Part shown: positions 22,710 through 34,001 of the stretch, piece by piece
How the letters are laid out: each line of letters opens with the position of its first letter
How positions within the stretch are numbered: position 1 is the stretch's first letter
Assembly (NCBI GenBank): GCA_003313425.1
Contig: NHZP01000019.1
Coordinates: 186,001 to 250,000 of the forward strand
Length of the DNA stretch: 64,000 nt
Source: Pseudopyrenochaeta lycopersici
Taxonomy: Eukaryota > Ascomycota > Dothideomycetes > Pleosporales > Pseudopyrenochaetaceae
Direction of reading: 5' to 3'
The notes under the pieces: generated by a model
Seen by the model: the letters and a program-made list of their open reading frames with translations, nothing else
Database searches by the model: none
Told to the model about the DNA's origin: nothing
Translations under genes and position numbers: made by a program

Positions 22710-23826
22710 ATGGTTCTTCACAATCCAAACAATTGGCATTGGGTCAACAAGGATGTGTCAAGTTGGGCGCGGGATTATCTTGACACGGAGCTTGCACATG
22801 TATCCGCTGAGCAGGATGGTGTCACAGTAAAGATTGATAAGGTCGTAGGAATGGATGGGGATGTGGATGTCAGTCAGAGGAAAGGCAAAGTCATCACCAT
22901 CTTTGACGTAAATCTAAAGCTAGAATACTCTGGTACGTAGTCTTTTAATTGGCGGTACAATCATGGGGCTGACTCGGTCGGCAGGCAAGAACAAAGAGGG
23001 TGAGGAAGCCAGTGGCACCATCACTGTTCCCGAGGTTGCCCATGATACGGAGGAAGACGAGTATGTCGTATGTTCCCTACGCTCACATACGTCGCATTAG
23101 TCTTGTTCTGGATGAGCTGTGTGGCTGACCATGTTCTAGTTTGAGGTAGATGTATACTCCGATGCCAGCAGCAAACAGCCTGTCAAAGATCTGGTACGGA
23201 CCAAGATCCTGCCGCAATTACGCAAAAGTCTTGCAAAGCTTGGGCCAGCGCTCATGGCAGAGCACGGCAAAGACATTCAGCATGCGCCGGGCTCTAATCC
23301 CGGTAGTGGCTTCTCGACACCCAAAGTTTACTCAAGCTCAAGTGTCAACAAGTCGAGCGGCCCAAAGTCTGAGGCATCTGGCTCTCAACAGAGCAGCTCT
23401 GGAGCAGTTGTCAACGTGACCACTATCAACGACAGCACAGAGTTCCGCACAGATGCTGCCAACTTGTTCCAGACATTTACTGATCCTCAGCGCATTGCTG
23501 CATTTACCCGCTCCCCTCCTAAAAACTTCACTGGCGCTAAGCCGGGAGGTACATTTGAATTGTTTGGTGGCAACGTGAGCGGAGAGTACACCGAGCTAGA
23601 AGAGCCAACGCACATCGTCCAGAAATGGCGGCTGGCGCAATGGCCTGCTGGGCACTACTCGACACTATCTATATGGTTCGACCAGAACGATGTGGATGCA
23701 GTGACGGTGATGAGGGTTGAATGGAAGGGTGTCCCAGTTGGTCAGGAGGAACCCACTAAGACTAACTGGGATCAATACTACGTTCGCAGCATCAAGACCA
23801 CTTTCGGCTTCGGCACTGTGCTGTAG
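22710..23826 (+). CDS. AHA1: Aha1, activator of Hsp90 ATPase
   Basis: Three exons: 22710-22932, 22985-23067, 23140-23826; 330 aa. Aha1 is a cytosolic co-chaperone that stimulates the Hsp90 ATPase. The start MVLHNPNNWHWVNKDVSSWA matches the Aha1 N-terminus, including the conserved NNWHW motif. The N-terminal domain binds the Hsp90 middle domain and is completed by the second and third exons (EDEYV-FEVDVYS). A Ser/Gly-rich linker leads to the C-terminal START-like AHSA1 domain, with FQTFTDPQRIAAFTRSPP, then GGTFELFGGNVSGEYTEL and VQKWRLAQWP. Length and order are those of a complete Aha1. All three exon joins are in frame with good GT-AG signals. Confidence 0.95.
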
Positions 23827-24838
23827 TGGGATGCGAAGAACCTAGGATTGGTCACCCAAGTATGGAGTAAAGGGCGTTGGAGGGACTCATGAATGCATAC
23901 GACGCTACGGACACTTTAAGAATTACAAGATAGCCTCAATGGCATAGACAGACAATATGAACTGTTATTGAATGACCTCTGTCATTTTTGAGCTACTGTA
24001 CGTGTAGTGCGCTTCTCAGACAAGCTTTCTACTACCAGACTTGGCTCTGTGACAAGCTTGCACAACGCCTTCCTGGGTTTTTATCACTGTCCCCTCGCAA
24101 CAGATTAATCTTGCGTCGTCTGGAATTGGCAAGGATCAAACTTCGGCTACTTGGAGGACCAAAACCTGCCACTCGGAACTCCAGACTCCAATCAAACGGG
24201 TGGTGTTGGTCATACCCTGTCAAATAATTAATTGACCTGCCCGAAAGAGCCTTGGACCACTCCCCACTATCGACACGGATGGAATCAAGCTACGCAAGCA
24301 TGCACAAGCTTGCTTGGGCCTTCGTAGCGCGGGGTAGCTCTTCATGTACCTGAAGCTTCAAGTCCATGGCCTGGCAGCTGTCATACTTCATCGTTCTGCA
24401 GTCGTTATTGCTTGATTTCAGCCTTGTAGACCAACGCAAACGATTGGAACTTCACTACCCTTCGAAGAAAGCACGACGTCTTATTTCCACAGATTCATCA
24501 AGACGATGCAAGAGTTCACAACGTCATCGGTCCGAGTGACGGATGCTACTGGTTAGCTGTATCCTGGTTTGTGCGCCTGGATTAGCAATTGCTTAGCCTC
24601 TATCGGAAGGTGACTTTGGTTATCGTAACTGGAGTGTACATTGTACTTGTTGGCTATGAGCCTGCTTGAGATTAAAAGATGCGTCGCCGCAGCATGTTTC
24701 TGGTCCTAGCACTCCGAGCTTTTGCAATTGATCCGTGAAAAGCCATTGTCACTTGGAGACAAGGCAAGCATTTCGATTTCCACATCTTGACTAAGGCTGA
24801 CCGTTTAGCAATCCTAGCGATTGTTCTGAAACTTCACA
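23827..24838. other. Intergenic region, promoter of the carboxypeptidase gene
   Basis: About 1 kb between Aha1 and the carboxypeptidase. No coding frame or RNA gene was recognised. Confidence 0.4.
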
Positions 24839-26866
24839 ATGAAAGCGACATCAGCGTTGTTACTGTTGTCAGTTTTAGTGCCCGACGCTTTTGCACAATT
24901 TGTTCCAGCCCCAACCGACCTGATAACGAAGGAAGGCTATGCGGGTATCAATGTGCGGTACAAAGAGGTTCCCGCTGGAATATGCGAGCTCGATCCGAAT
25001 GTGAAGAGCTACTCTGGCTACGCAGATGTCGACGATGACCAGCACATTTTCTGGTGGTTTTTCGAGTCGCGCAACGATCCCACAAACGACCCCTTAAGTA
25101 ATACACTCTTCTAGCCCCCTTTTCTTTCTATACCTTTTCTACTCAAGGTTTTGTACATTTGCTATTGATCACTGTAACAACTCGCACGGCAGTTTCATCG
25201 TAGGGTCCTCTCTCCCTTAGCACTCTTTATTTCTACTGTCTTCCAGGACCGCCATTCAGCTGACTTGGAGAATTCAGCGGTCTGGATCAATGGTGGGCCA
25301 GGGTCAAGCTCAATGATCGGTCTTTTCCAGGAATTGGGGCCTTGTGGTGTTGGTCCAGATCTGAAGCCGTTCAACAACCCATACTCGTGGACAAACGCAA
25401 GCAATATGCTCTTCATCGATGAACCAACAACCGTCGGCCTGTCCTACTCTATTCCCATTCCCGGCTACACAGACGGCGGCTTCATCATCCAGCTGCCCAA
25501 CAACACATGCCCTGACTATGCGCAAGCATATGGCACGTGCGGAACTTATTCGAAACCAAATCACACCTTGACTGCCAACAGCACAGAGAGCGCGGCTCCA
25601 AACATGTGGAAGACATTGCAGGGCTTCATGGGCGCTTTTCCAGAGTACTCTCGCAATGGGTTTAGTTTTACGACAGAGAGTTACGGCGGACACTACGCAC
25701 CTGTGTTTAATGGTAAGAACGCTACATCTACAGATTGTTACAAGACTAACGTGAAGCAGCCTATTTTCTCGATCAAAACGCGAAGAACATCTCCGGCGCG
25801 CACAAGATTGATCTCGAGAATGTTCTAATTGGCAATGGTTGGTTCGACCCGCTCGTTCAGTACCAAGCGTACTACAACTACTCGGTCTACCCTGGAAATA
25901 CATATGACTACGATCCATACAATGACACAGTCAAGGCAGAATGGTACAACAACCTATACGGAGAAGGCAATTGCGTTGACCAGACAAAACACTGCTATGC
26001 CACGGGCCAGAACTCAATTTGCGCTCGTGCAGACGACTTTTGCTACCAAAAAGTCGAATACCTGTATGACTTGTACAGCGGCAGGGACGAGTATGATATG
26101 CGATATCTGACTCCAGACCCGTTTCCGTACTCGTATTATGTGGAGTATCTGAATACGCCAGAGGTGCAGAAAGCGATTGGTGCTTACCAGAACTTCTCAG
26201 AGAGCTCGAGCACGGTCTCGTCAGCTTTTGGTAATACTGGAGACGACGACCGCGAGTCAGGGACCATTGAGGCGTGTCGAAAGTTGCTTGCTGCGGGCGT
26301 GCAAGTGATGCTGTACTATGGCGACGCGTAAGATGCCCGCTGTTCTGCATGGGTTATGCTAACCATCTCTCAGCGACTACAATTGCAATTGGCTCGGTGG
26401 TCAGGTTGTTGCTGATATGATTAATGCCACGGGCTACGACACCGCAGGCTTCGTCAACATCACAACGTCAGATAATATTGTTCATGGGCAGGTCAAGCAG
26501 TCTGGTCTCTTCTCCTTTGTTCGCATCTACGAGTCGGGCCACGAAGTGCCCTTTTATCAGCCCCTCGCTTCGCTTGAGATCTTCGAACGCGCTCTGAAGC
26601 AGGTGGATATCGCCACTGGCAAGGAAGAGATACATGGCGAGTACCTGACAGTGGGGACACCTACAAGCACATATAGAGAGGGCAACGGGACAATGCAGTT
26701 TGAGGTGACGCCCAAGAATGCAACGTACAACACTGCACTGAATGCGCCAGATGCAGAACCAACATGGAGCGTTCAGGAAGGAGGTCAGCGACGAAAGGTG
26801 AATAAGAGGGCTGTAGGGAAACTGGGAAGACCAAGGATGTCGAGAGGGGGAAAGCGGCCTGCCTAA
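24839..26866 (+). CDS. Secreted serine carboxypeptidase (peptidase family S10)
   Basis: Four exons: 24839-25097, 25278-25712, 25760-26327, 26374-26866; 584 aa. The enzyme removes C-terminal amino acids at acidic pH in the vacuole or outside the cell. MKATSALLLLSVLVPDAFAQ is a signal peptide. WINGGPGSSSMIGLF forms the oxyanion region. The catalytic triad is Ser221 in TESYGGHYAP, Asp about 422 in GDADYNCNWLGG, and His477 in ESGHEVPFY. Many NxS/T sites suggest N-glycosylation. The first intron is long for this window (180 nt); its acceptor at 25277 gives the expected join DPL-TVWINGGPG. The last 25 residues are strongly basic (QRRKVNKRAVGK...), which is odd for a secreted enzyme and may be a processed tail. 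Which S10 subfamily it belongs to is not clear. Confidence 0.93.
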
Positions 26867-27646
26867 TTGTATCATGGCTGCAAGTGTAGTTTGCACCTTT
26901 TCCAGTAACAAGCACAAGTCTGTCACAATTATCTCAGATGACTGCTGTGCTCATGTAATCATGGTGGGTGTAGTGATTACGCAGGCTGTCGCTAGTCGGC
27001 TCGCACTGCATGTGCGGCCGCTAGTGAGGGTCAAAGGTCGATCTGGCCCAGTGCTGGACGCGCAACGGTAAATCGGCAGTCTGAAGTCAGGCGTGGTTCC
27101 CGGGCGCGTGGTGTTGAAATTGAAGGACATGGCGCGGAGAGCAGGTGTACGCGACAAGGAGTTGCAGAAACGTTGCAAGAGTCAGTGTTGAGTAAGATGC
27201 CCGCGGGCGGATCCCTGCAGATGCATGAAGCGTTGTCTTGGAGAGGAGGAGCAGCCGGCGCATCAGCTTCTCCCGGCAGCCACGACGGGCGTCAAAGAAG
27301 CACGACAGCAGCATTCCCTACCGACCACGAGACGCTCAGGCTGCTGCGCAACGTCCAGCACCGGCTGGCAGCTCTCCCATTGCGTCGACCCTCCGCCTGT
27401 CCGCTTGCGTTCCGAGATTGTGCCACGCCGGAACCGCATCCACAACTTTTCCAATCACCGTTTGAGAATCCACACAGCGCACCAGCGGCCCTCTTCACGC
27501 CCTGTCATGGTGCTCGCTGGCGCATGGCCTCGCTGAGAGGCTCCATACCCACTCTCCTGGCAGCATAGACTGGCAGGCCCGTTGTCCCCCCTGCAGCCTC
27601 GCCCCAAAGCAACGCGAGAGCAGCCGCGCGGCGACCCTGTCCCAGT
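26867..27646. other. Intergenic region, GC-rich promoter and leader
   Basis: Between the carboxypeptidase and the large acidic-protein gene. The right half is GC-rich and probably the promoter and 5' leader of the next gene. Overlapping frames on both strands are compositional. Confidence 0.4.
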
Positions 27647-30600
27647 ATGGCGCCCTCGAACATGTTCTCCTACCTCCGGCCGGGCCATGCAAAGCGCAAT
27701 GCCTCGAGCCTGGCCTCTCCAGAGCCCGTCCCCAGTCCCGTCGCCGCTTGCCCACCACCCTCGTCGGCCTCACATACCACAGAGTACTTCTCGTCGCCGC
27801 GCTTCTCGGAGAATGCAAGCTACGCCTCGAGCTCGCCCATATCACCCTTCCCTCCACAATTACCCCCCATTACACGCGTCGCCTCGAAGCTTGACAAGTC
27901 TGCCGCTTCGCCCAACAGCTCCCAGTATACAGCCAGCAGCAACAGAGCTGCCCAAGATATGGGCATTCTGTCTCCACCGCCGAGGGGATACGACCAGCTG
28001 TCGCCTGGCTATGAAATGAACCCGTCCTCTGCGCGCCAAATGACGGCCACCACGCCCACGGGTTTTCGCTCGCCGGGCCTGAGTCTGCCCCAGAAGTCGG
28101 ATCCCATGCAGCAGTCTGACACACCTTCCCAGTCGTCGTCCCATTTGGCCCCCTCAATAGCCTCCCCAAACTACTCGAGCTTCTCGAGATCGCAGACATC
28201 GTTGATCAGCGGCATCAGCGAGAAGCTGTCAGGCAGTTCCAAGGCCACTCTCACTCCAATGGCAGCCGCCCCCAAGGGGAAGTCAAGACTGACGTTGCGG
28301 AACCCCATGACTCTCTTGATGCGGCGGAGATCTGGACAAACGTTGGATCCATTGGCAGACGAGTCGATAGTCACACACCGCTCACCTTCAATTGTCCCGC
28401 CTATGCCTGACAACTATGATCCCAGTATCCGCGGCCATATTGTCCATGATTTCAACGCGCCCAGAATAAACAGGAACTTCTCTTACAACAACGCATACAC
28501 TGAAAATCAAAAACCACAAGACCTCGGCCGTGCAAGCCCCCCGAAAATAGATAGGGAGCATACACCCGTTTTCCGCGAGCATTTTGACGATGACACAAGC
28601 TATGAGCAATCGCAAGCCGCCATACGGGCAGAGCAGCTGGTGAACAAAGACTTCCTTGCCCGGAATTCGGTACAGTTCTCTCCACCCGGACAATCACCTC
28701 CACCACCTCCCCCTCTACCCAAAGACTCGCCGCCTCTTCCCAAAGAGCCATCTTCACCTCCAACCCGACCGCCATATCAGACTATGGAGAGCAACAACTC
28801 CATTATTTCTTCTTCGGTTCTTTCTCCAGTGCAGGAAGCGCCTAGCCCAACGGATGGCCCTGTGGAAATCACTCCCAGAAAGAGAAAATCTACCAAAACT
28901 CCGCCTCCCTCACGGTCAAGAGCAACTTCGGTGACAGATCCTTCGTTTCAGCCAGCTGGACTGCCTGCACACTTTAGTAGTAGAGCGTCTAGGTTCAGCT
29001 TTCAGATACCTGGCGGCAGCGATTCAACGCAAGAGAAACTACTGGAAGAGAGACACAAGGCGAAAGAGGCGGAGAAGGCTTCGAAACAAGTTCGTATGTC
29101 TACAAATACCATCGATGATGAATATGATGAGTATGGCATGGATGACTACGATGACATGGACGGCGGCTTCGATGAGGAGATTCCAATGCTTGGTGAAGAA
29201 GACGAGTTTAATGGCCTTGGGGATCAGACTCTGGATTCGGGGATCAATGCCTTCGATTTCTCATCGTTGTCAATACAGCCTGGCTTGAATGATTCCATGA
29301 GTCCAATGAACCCACTAGGCCAGCTTCAGACCCCCATCGATATGAATGGCATTCCGATCGGATATGCTATGTCAGGAGAGATGCTCCAGCAATTCCAACA
29401 CGCAGCGCCTGGCAATCAACTCGGCGGATTCGACACTTCGAATAGTGAGACCTATGGGTTAGGCCTGGTTGGCGTTCAGAACGTTGGCATTGACGGCGGA
29501 TCCGGCGAATCTGCGAAAACGGTCGCTTCTGATGGACATGAAGGTCCACCACCTAACGTCAACCACGACCCAAGCCCAGGCGATATTGATCTCGACGATG
29601 ACATGTACTTCGACGATGGCCTCATTGGTGATCAGCAGGATGACGATGTAGCAGAGTTTGATGAGAATGTGTTCGATGACCCAAGTGGTCCATTGTTCGA
29701 AAGAAGAGTCAAGTTCACGCAAGTGGAAGATGCATCGAGTGCTCCCACTGCACATTACCCTGGACTTTCCAACTCAGAGGTTGGCTACGAAGCGGACGAC
29801 GATGCGTTGTCAAAGCATTTAGAGAAGTCAGAGCCGTCGCTTGCTCACAAAACGTCTGTTGCGGCGCAACGCACACTGCCTGACTACAATAACATGGACG
29901 CTTATCATAGTGCGCTCGCTGATGCGGCGAATCGCGCTGAAGCTGCTGGTCGCTTCGCCAGGAAAGCGAGCGTTGACGTGGGGCAGTCTAATTCAGATGT
30001 CGATGACTTTTCGTCACTGAGCAACTCGCGTCCTAGCTTGGTTCCTGATGATGGCCGCTTCAGTCTGGACGCTGATGTATTCCCACCGGATGATGACGGC
30101 TTCGGCATGAGCTCCAGCTTTGTCGATGATTACGACTACAGTGACTTTGACTCGGCTCTGGAAGACGACCCCATCATTGCTGCAGCTAACGCCGAAGCAT
30201 TAGCATACGATGATGAGGGGTTTTACGGCAGTGAATTCGGATTCTATGCATCGGCGGTTGGCGAAACACCGAGTGCTTGGGGTGGCTTCTTCGGTCCTTC
30301 TGGCCTGGGTCGTACCGTGAGCGGTCGTAATGCAGTGCGAGAGCCGAACTTGACGCCCATCACAGAACGAAGCGAGTACAGCACACGCAACTCGTTCATC
30401 AGTCTCCATCATTTCCGAGATGGACAACAACCGCTTCAAAGTCCTGCTCTAGCCCAGCTTGCGCGTATGAGCCCATACGGGTGGCCAGAAGAGGAAGATA
30501 TGAGTCTTGACTCTCTAATGAGGCTGCGAAAAGGGGCGTTCGGCAGCAGCGCTGCAAGCTTACCCGGGAGCACGTCGAACAGCCCACGAAACTCATCACC

Positions 30601-31342
30601 AATGGGTATGCAGTTCGTTCCGCGAATGAGTAGTCCTGCGGGAAACCGGATGAAGGAGCACAGTGAAAACGAGCTGGAAAGCGACGAGTCGGAGAACTTG
30701 GGAGATGGCTTCGATGGCGATGAAGAAGATGACGAGGGTTTGATGGAAGCGGTTAATGCTGCATATGAAGATGAGGGCGGCAGTGTGCAAAGCGATGGAG
30801 AAGAAAGACCAGAAAGCCCAACACTCACAGCGAGCGACTACAACTCACTTTCCAGTCCAACCAACCATGTTCTCGGCAACGATACTCCGCTGCTTCCTCC
30901 CATTTCGGAACTGTACGCTCAAGATAACAGTCAGCCGCCATCGCTCTCCTCGCTCGTATCTCCATGCAATACATCACTGCCCATGTCGCCGTACGGCATG
31001 CCTCTGGGATCGCCATTTCCACCTCATCAGCGACCACCGGCCCCGCCGTCCATCGACACGTCTCTTTCTTCTCCATCTGCTACTGTCTCGAGTTCAAGTG
31101 CGCCCCGCCGCCAGTCCATGGGTCTTATATCGCCCATTTCGACTTCATCGCCAATGACTCCAAGTGGCAATGGCTGGAGAGGCGGCCATTCGCGTAAAGG
31201 CAGTGCGGCGGACAGCGTCACATATGTGCGTGAGCACGATGAAGCAGGCGAAGGAAGGTGGGTGCTTGAGCGACGACGGACGGCAGAGAGCGGGGAGTTG
31301 GAGTTGATTGCACGAGAGATTGTTGAAGGAGGCAGGATCTGA
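27647..31342 (+). CDS. Large acidic low-complexity protein conserved in Pezizomycotina
   Basis: One uninterrupted frame of 1231 aa from an ATG at 27647. The N-terminal third is Ser/Pro-rich with a basic patch (LTLRNPMTLLMRRRSGQ). A conserved centre has YDPSIRGHIVHDFNAPR, then TPVFREHFDDDTSYE, followed by a Pro-run (PPPPPPLPKDSPPLPK). SFQPAGLPAHFSSRASRFSF precedes a charged helix with EEK/KAKEAEKASK. Long Asp/Glu-rich segments follow (DDEYDEYGMDDYDDMDGG, MYFDDGLIGDQQDDD). These blocks match a conserved filamentous-ascomycete protein that is often labelled AGC-kinase C-terminal domain protein; I see no kinase domain, and the name says little about function. Mostly disordered, with no membrane segment or signal peptide. 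It may be a phospho-regulated scaffold, but that is a guess. Confidence 0.85.
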   Translation: MAPSNMFSYLRPGHAKRNASSLASPEPVPSPVAACPPPSSASHTTEYFSSPRFSENASYASSSPISPFPPQLPPITRVASKLDKSAASPNSSQYTASSNRAAQDMGILSPPPRGYDQLSPGYEMNPSSARQMTATTPTGFRSPGLSLPQKSDPMQQSDTPSQSSSHLAPSIASPNYSSFSRSQTSLISGISEKLSGSSKATLTPMAAAPKGKSRLTLRNPMTLLMRRRSGQTLDPLADESIVTHRSPSIVPPMPDNYDPSIRGHIVHDFNAPRINRNFSYNNAYTENQKPQDLGRASPPKIDREHTPVFREHFDDDTSYEQSQAAIRAEQLVNKDFLARNSVQFSPPGQSPPPPPPLPKDSPPLPKEPSSPPTRPPYQTMESNNSIISSSVLSPVQEAPSPTDGPVEITPRKRKSTKTPPPSRSRATSVTDPSFQPAGLPAHFSSRASRFSFQIPGGSDSTQEKLLEERHKAKEAEKASKQVRMSTNTIDDEYDEYGMDDYDDMDGGFDEEIPMLGEEDEFNGLGDQTLDSGINAFDFSSLSIQPGLNDSMSPMNPLGQLQTPIDMNGIPIGYAMSGEMLQQFQHAAPGNQLGGFDTSNSETYGLGLVGVQNVGIDGGSGESAKTVASDGHEGPPPNVNHDPSPGDIDLDDDMYFDDGLIGDQQDDDVAEFDENVFDDPSGPLFERRVKFTQVEDASSAPTAHYPGLSNSEVGYEADDDALSKHLEKSEPSLAHKTSVAAQRTLPDYNNMDAYHSALADAANRAEAAGRFARKASVDVGQSNSDVDDFSSLSNSRPSLVPDDGRFSLDADVFPPDDDGFGMSSSFVDDYDYSDFDSALEDDPIIAAANAEALAYDDEGFYGSEFGFYASAVGETPSAWGGFFGPSGLGRTVSGRNAVREPNLTPITERSEYSTRNSFISLHHFRDGQQPLQSPALAQLARMSPYGWPEEEDMSLDSLMRLRKGAFGSSAASLPGSTSNSPRNSSPMGMQFVPRMSSPAGNRMKEHSENELESDESENLGDGFDGDEEDDEGLMEAVNAAYEDEGGSVQSDGEERPESPTLTASDYNSLSSPTNHVLGNDTPLLPPISELYAQDNSQPPSLSSLVSPCNTSLPMSPYGMPLGSPFPPHQRPPAPPSIDTSLSSPSATVSSSSAPRRQSMGLISPISTSSPMTPSGNGWRGGHSRKGSAADSVTYVREHDEAGEGRWVLERRRTAESGELELIAREIVEGGRI

Positions 31343-32126
31343 GATTCTATTGATTATTGGATACCCCAAAACGACATTATTATTCCTCTGCCTTTGGTCA
31401 CCTTGGACGGAAGCATTGCATTGCTGGCGTTTTTAGCGATTGAGCCCTGAGGGTCATGCATCATGACCAGGCTGGGCCTTGGTGGACTTGATATGACTTA
31501 GATACCTTATATACTAGAATGACGACTCTCAAATGCATAGTATTATCGTCTGGGAGAATGTTGATGTGAACTTTGACGTGAACTTGATGGGCTGTAGTAA
31601 GTGCCTGGCGGCGGATACTGCCGAACCCAAGTCCCTGGTTCCAAAGTCTAGAAGTGGTCCACGTGGGCCCTAGCATTCATCTACCAAACGAACACGAGAT
31701 GCCAGACTTCACATCATTCCAAACCACCTAAGCTAACACAGTAACCTTGTACGAGACGATTCTGCAAACCCTGAATCTTGATTGCAGTCGCTAGCGGCCT
31801 TATCGCACAAGATGGGATTTCCCAATCACGATACGCGTCAGCGCCAAGGGGCGGACATGCCGATTTCCGCCCTCCTTAACCTCTTCCGTCATGTCGCATG
31901 GGATGGGCAAGGATATCGAAGACTTGGAAACTGAGGGTATACCAGCGATTCTTGCGCTGGACGCCTCCTTCCTTCTCTCTAATCTGAGCGCCGTCTTACA
32001 CCATCCTTTCTCACCTTTCCTTGCAAGGCGCAGGTGCAGACCCTCGACCTTTTCCTGTGATAGTCTGATTTGCCGTACACGCGACTATCCACCACACTCA
32101 TTGAAAGTAGACACACCTCGCCCAGC
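31343..32126. other. Intergenic region, no supported gene
   Basis: Sequence between the acidic-protein gene and the carboxylesterase. Nothing beyond probable 3' flank and promoter was recognised. Confidence 0.4.
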
Positions 32127-34001
32127 ATGGCGATCCGCGCCCTCAACTCCTCTCTGATCTTCGACCGGCGTATTATCCTGGGCCTCGCAGCGATAGTCGT
32201 CTTATCGTTCACGTTTGCGTTCCTTTACGCTCCAGATTTGCGCCCCAGCAGCGCCTGGATACCGCCGCTGACCTCGAAGCCGACGTCCTCCTTCACTGCC
32301 CCGCTGAAGAATACGCAAGACCCCAATATCGTGGAACTAGACTACCTCGCTATCAAGCCGAATGTCTCGGATAAAGTCCGATTTTACTGGAACATACCGT
32401 ACGCGGCGACTGCGGGGGGTCGCAACCGGTTCAGAGGGCCCCAGCCTGTGAATCGGACGTATGGAATAGGCAGAGGAGAAGAGCCGCTTGTGTGGGATGG
32501 AAGCCTGGGTATGTGCCCGCGGATTCAAAAGATCGACGCGAGCTTGAGGAATAGGGAGGATATTTCTGGCGAAGATGTGTTGGGTATCAAGACTAGGTCC
32601 ACGGAAGATTGCTTGAGTTTGAATGTCTTTACGCCCATCGATGCCGAAGCCGGCGACGATTTACCTGTGCTGGTCAATATTCCTGGTGGTGGGTTCCATT
32701 TGCCGGGACGTAGTAATGGTGGAGAAATGGTAGAGAAGAGTCGGAAAGAAAAAGGTGTCGATGGCAAACTAGACAAAGGTATCATCGTGGTGACGATGTA
32801 CTACCGCAACGGCATCTACGGCTTCCTCTCTGGCGAAGAGATCGCAAAAGATGGCGATTTCAACAACGCTTTACGGGACCAGAGGGTCGCTCTCGAGTGG
32901 GTACAAAAGTACATCCGTTACTTTGGAGGCAACCCAGATCACGTCGTCACAATGGGAACGAGTGCAGGCGGCGCGTCAGTGCTTTTGCAACTTACAGCCA
33001 ACGAAGGAGATCACCATTATCCTGTGCCTGGAACCGGCAGAAAACCACTATTCCACGGTGCAATTGCGCAAAGCCCTGCGAGTCCGACATTCTTCACCCC
33101 GAGTCAAGCCGAGAAGTTCTGGAACGAAGTCGCAGGTGGCCTGAACTGTACGGATATCAAGTGTGTCAGAGACGCGAGCGTCGGAGATTTGTACTATGAG
33201 AACTACCCCATGTCATTTCCCGGCCGCAACACGCCGCCGCGCTGGATGTGGGCGCCTACCACGGAGCCCAAGGGCGGAATGTGGACGGAAGCTGCACCTG
33301 CAGCTATCATGAATGGCAACTATGCAAAAGTTCCAACCATCATTGGCTTCACGACCAACGAAGGCTCAGACCAAGTCAAGAAAACCACCGACTCTCTCGG
33401 AGAGTTCAAATCCTACCTCGCAGACCATTATCCCCTCCTCACCGATGACGATCTCGAACTTCTAGCGAAAACATATCCGAACGATAGGCACTGGCCCGAC
33501 AGCGGCCGCTACTGGGATGCTGTTGCGAAGGCACAGGGCGATATCAGATACATCTGCCCCACATATCTAGCTAGCAATGCCATGGCCCAACACAACCCAA
33601 GCAACGTGCCAACATACCAATACCAATGGGACGTAATGTGGGGCCCCGACATCCACAACGGCTTTGGCACCAAACACGCCGGCACCGTAGGCCAAGTCAT
33701 GGTTCGCCGCCAGAACCAAATCAGCGACTACTTCATCAGCTTCGTCAAGCATCTCGACCCCAACGTCGAACGTACAAAGGGTACCGCCAAGTGGGAACAG
33801 CTAGATGGCTCCGGCCGCAGGATGTTCTTCACTAACATCAAAGAGGGCGGCCAGAGGGGCGATGGCGAGAACATGCTCGGCAAGATGCGCATGTGGATGG
33901 CTGGCCGCGATGATGCGCGGGAGCAGAGGTGTGGGCAGGTGATCAAGGGACTGATGGGCAGGCTTCAGATGAGGGGTGTTGAGGCCCTGAAGTTGGACTG
34001 A
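32127..34001 (+). CDS. Membrane-anchored type B carboxylesterase
   Basis: Intronless, 624 aa. The first ATG is at 32127; the frame upstream opens only on TTG. Residues about 14-34 (RIILGLAAIVVLSFTFAFLY) form an N-terminal signal anchor, so the enzyme is probably a type II membrane protein with its catalytic domain in the lumen or outside. The alpha/beta hydrolase body has EDCLSLNVFTP, the oxyanion segment NIPGGGFH, and the nucleophile elbow GTSAGGAS with Ser279. Glu412 sits in TNEGSDQ and a likely His517 in TKHAGTVGQV. The elbow has Thr where most of the family have Glu (GESAGG). The family hydrolyses carboxylic esters; the substrate cannot be read from sequence. Confidence 0.9.
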   Translation: MAIRALNSSLIFDRRIILGLAAIVVLSFTFAFLYAPDLRPSSAWIPPLTSKPTSSFTAPLKNTQDPNIVELDYLAIKPNVSDKVRFYWNIPYAATAGGRNRFRGPQPVNRTYGIGRGEEPLVWDGSLGMCPRIQKIDASLRNREDISGEDVLGIKTRSTEDCLSLNVFTPIDAEAGDDLPVLVNIPGGGFHLPGRSNGGEMVEKSRKEKGVDGKLDKGIIVVTMYYRNGIYGFLSGEEIAKDGDFNNALRDQRVALEWVQKYIRYFGGNPDHVVTMGTSAGGASVLLQLTANEGDHHYPVPGTGRKPLFHGAIAQSPASPTFFTPSQAEKFWNEVAGGLNCTDIKCVRDASVGDLYYENYPMSFPGRNTPPRWMWAPTTEPKGGMWTEAAPAAIMNGNYAKVPTIIGFTTNEGSDQVKKTTDSLGEFKSYLADHYPLLTDDDLELLAKTYPNDRHWPDSGRYWDAVAKAQGDIRYICPTYLASNAMAQHNPSNVPTYQYQWDVMWGPDIHNGFGTKHAGTVGQVMVRRQNQISDYFISFVKHLDPNVERTKGTAKWEQLDGSGRRMFFTNIKEGGQRGDGENMLGKMRMWMAGRDDAREQRCGQVIKGLMGRLQMRGVEALKLD

